Assembly: GCA_002298155.1 (NCBI GenBank)
Contig: DBME01000256.1
Location: forward strand, 9,385 to 15,422
DNA: 6,038 nucleotides
From: Holophagaceae bacterium UBA706
Lineage (GTDB): Bacteria; Acidobacteriota; Holophagae; Holophagales; Holophagaceae
Direction of reading: 5' to 3'
Under the pieces are notes generated by a model. That model was not told the DNA's origin and did not search any database. It worked only from the letters and a program-made list of their open reading frames with translations. Of this stretch, positions 5,042 through 6,038 are shown piece by piece. Each line of letters starts with the position of its first letter. Position 1 is the stretch's first letter. A program made the translations under genes and the position numbers.

Positions 5042-5389
5042 TTACGCCTGGCGGGTAAGAAGTCCGAAAAAGATCAAAGGTTCGTTCCCGTCGTTCTGGA
5101 TGCCATGGGAGTGCCCGGCCTTGGTGAGGAAGCAGTCCCCCGGGCCCATGGGGAAACGTTGCCCGTCCAGGACGCCGGTGCCATGGCCCGACACCACCAG
5201 GTAGAGTTCCTCCGTGTTGGGATGGGCGTGCTCCCCGACGCTCGAGCCGGGCTCCAGGCGCGTGAGGCCAGCGCCCAGGACCCCGTCCATGTCGCCGGCC
5301 TTGAGAAGGTCGGCGCTGGCGGCGGGGCCCTCGCCGCCCCGGATGGCCAGCTTGGGTTGCCAGGCGAGGTCGGCGACGGCTCGGATCAT
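5042..5389 (-). CDS. Small single-domain cupin protein
   Basis: The protein has 115 residues and consists almost entirely of one cupin beta-barrel. Cupin motif 1 is G-SSVGE-HAHPNTEE-LYLVVSG (48-68), giving His54, His56 and Glu60 or Glu61 as metal ligands. Motif 2 is GDCFLTKAGHSHGIQN (84-99), with His95 as the fourth ligand and Asn99 closing the motif. The usual Pro of motif 2 is replaced by Lys90, a common variation. Without a partner domain the function is open: small cupins include isomerases, dioxygenases and sugar or metabolite binders. The frame is open further upstream, but ATG at 5387-5389 is chosen because GGAG sits five bases before it and the homologous part begins there. The gene follows the alpha-mannosidase-like gene by 31 bases on the same strand, so the two are probably co-transcribed. 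A role linked to sugar metabolism is possible but unproven. Confidence 0.88.
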   Translation of the reverse strand: MIRAVADLAWQPKLAIRGGEGPAASADLLKAGDMDGVLGAGLTRLEPGSSVGEHAHPNTEELYLVVSGHGTGVLDGQRFPMGPGDCFLTKAGHSHGIQNDGNEPLIFFGLLTRQA

Positions 5390-5420
5390 CGGTGCTCCAT
5401 GATGCACAAGCTTATCACGG

Positions 5421-6038
5421 TCAAGGTTTGCCGAACCTCTGGGCGAAGGAGGCGTCCCGGAACAGTTCGGGGAAGGGCGTCTGCAGGGGCGAGGCGCCCG
5501 CATTGTCCACCGAGGCGGCCGTGGCGGCGAAGACCCGGATCCGGGAATCCCGCGGGAGGGTGAAGGTGGTGACGCCCGCGGGCACGTCGAAGCTCAGGGG
5601 GAACATGTAGCAGTACTGGTAGATGCGGTCCTCGCCCTTGGCGTGGTGATGGGAGGCCCACCAGGCCGGGCGCGCCACCGGGGCGCGGGCGGCGTCGATG
5701 CGCAGCAGGGGGTTGTCCACGCTGTAGGTCTTGTCGGACACTTCCCCGTCGAACACCCGGTTGTCCCAGGAACCCACGTAGCCGGTCCACACGGGCACCG
5801 TCACGGTGTGGGCCAGGGAGCCCGCACCGAAGACCGCAAGGACGTTCTCCTCCGAGGCGGCCACCAGGAGGTGCACCCGGCGGGTGCCCGCGGGCAGCGG
5901 CAGCACCTGGCCCGCGCAGGCCAGGGCGTTCAGGGCGCGGGGTTCGCGCGGGCCCATGCGGAAGGTCACGCCCGCGGCCTCGATGGTGTCCTCGATCATC
6001 TCCGCCGGGTAGCCGGTGAAGGCGCCGCTCATGGTCCT
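5421..6038 (-). CDS. Probable alpha-mannosidase (glycoside hydrolase family 38), C-terminal part; 5' end outside window
   Basis: About 205 residues are visible, and the frame is open to the right edge. The ATG at 6030-6032 has no properly spaced ribosome site (AGGA only two bases away), so I read it as an internal Met of a larger protein. The sequence matches, as I know the family, the beta-sandwich C-terminus of bacterial GH38 alpha-mannosidases. WTGYVGSWDNRVF (82-94 from that Met) corresponds to the usual GxxGxWDxR stretch. PAWWASHHH (122-130), YQYCYMFPLSFDVPAG (138-153) and TTFTLPRDSRIRVFAATAA (155-173) match the closing motif series. The catalytic domain would lie beyond the window, so activity cannot be judged, and any secretion signal is also out of view. 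A related carbohydrate-active enzyme with the same C-terminal module is the alternative. The cupin gene follows 31 bases downstream. Confidence 0.7.
   Translation of the reverse strand, partial: RTMSGAFTGYPAEMIEDTIEAAGVTFRMGPREPRALNALACAGQVLPLPAGTRRVHLLVAASEENVLAVFGAGSLAHTVTVPVWTGYVGSWDNRVFDGEVSDKTYSVDNPLLRIDAARAPVARPAWWASHHHAKGEDRIYQYCYMFPLSFDVPAGVTTFTLPRDSRIRVFAATAASVDNAGASPLQTPFPELFRDASFAQRFGKP

Noticed and set aside
5390..5503. Upstream in-frame extension of the cupin gene
   Set aside because: The added residues are Pro/Arg/Ser-rich shadow of the mannosidase-like gene, and the ATG at 5387-5389 has a well-spaced GGAG.

Overview
The window is about 6 kb of high-GC bacterial chromosome. Hand-counted 60-base lines inside the large genes run at roughly 65-75% G+C. 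The gene content and codon style suggest a free-living Gram-negative heterotroph. A member of the Acidobacteriota (Holophaga/Geothrix-like) is my best guess, but that is an impression rather than a demonstrated placement. I see no tRNA, rRNA, CRISPR array, insertion sequence or phage gene.

Layout. (1) Bases 1-266 hold the 3' end of a dienelactone-hydrolase-family gene on the + strand. (2) Bases 267-559 are non-coding but rich in structure: two hairpins, an A+T-rich block with a direct repeat and a perfect 9-bp inverted repeat, and a plausible sigma-70 promoter. (3) Bases 560-2965 encode a full-length FadE-type membrane acyl-CoA dehydrogenase, which performs the first step of fatty-acid beta-oxidation. 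(4) Bases 3030-3923 encode an exported CsgG-like protein with a C-terminal beta domain resembling that of FlgT. (5) On the - strand, converging on that gene with one base between the stop codons, is a 114-residue exported protein (3925-4269). It carries cystatin signatures: an N-terminal Gly-Gly, a QVVAG loop and a C-terminal Trp. A perfect TGTGA-N6-TCACA site lies upstream of it. (6) Bases 4400-4963 (-) encode an exported protein of unknown function whose 3' third is strikingly A+T-rich. (7) Bases 5042-5389 (-) encode a small single-domain cupin. (8) Bases 5421 to the window end (-) hold the C-terminal part of what looks like a family-38 alpha-mannosidase.

How the genes fit together. The mannosidase and cupin genes are 31 bp apart on the same strand and probably co-transcribed. 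FadE stands apart behind its own promoter region and possible operator. The three genes in the middle (CsgG-like, cystatin-like, unknown) all encode exported proteins, but nothing in the sequence ties them into one pathway. No complete new multi-gene system is evident. The most unusual item is the bacterial cystatin-like gene with its CRP-like site.
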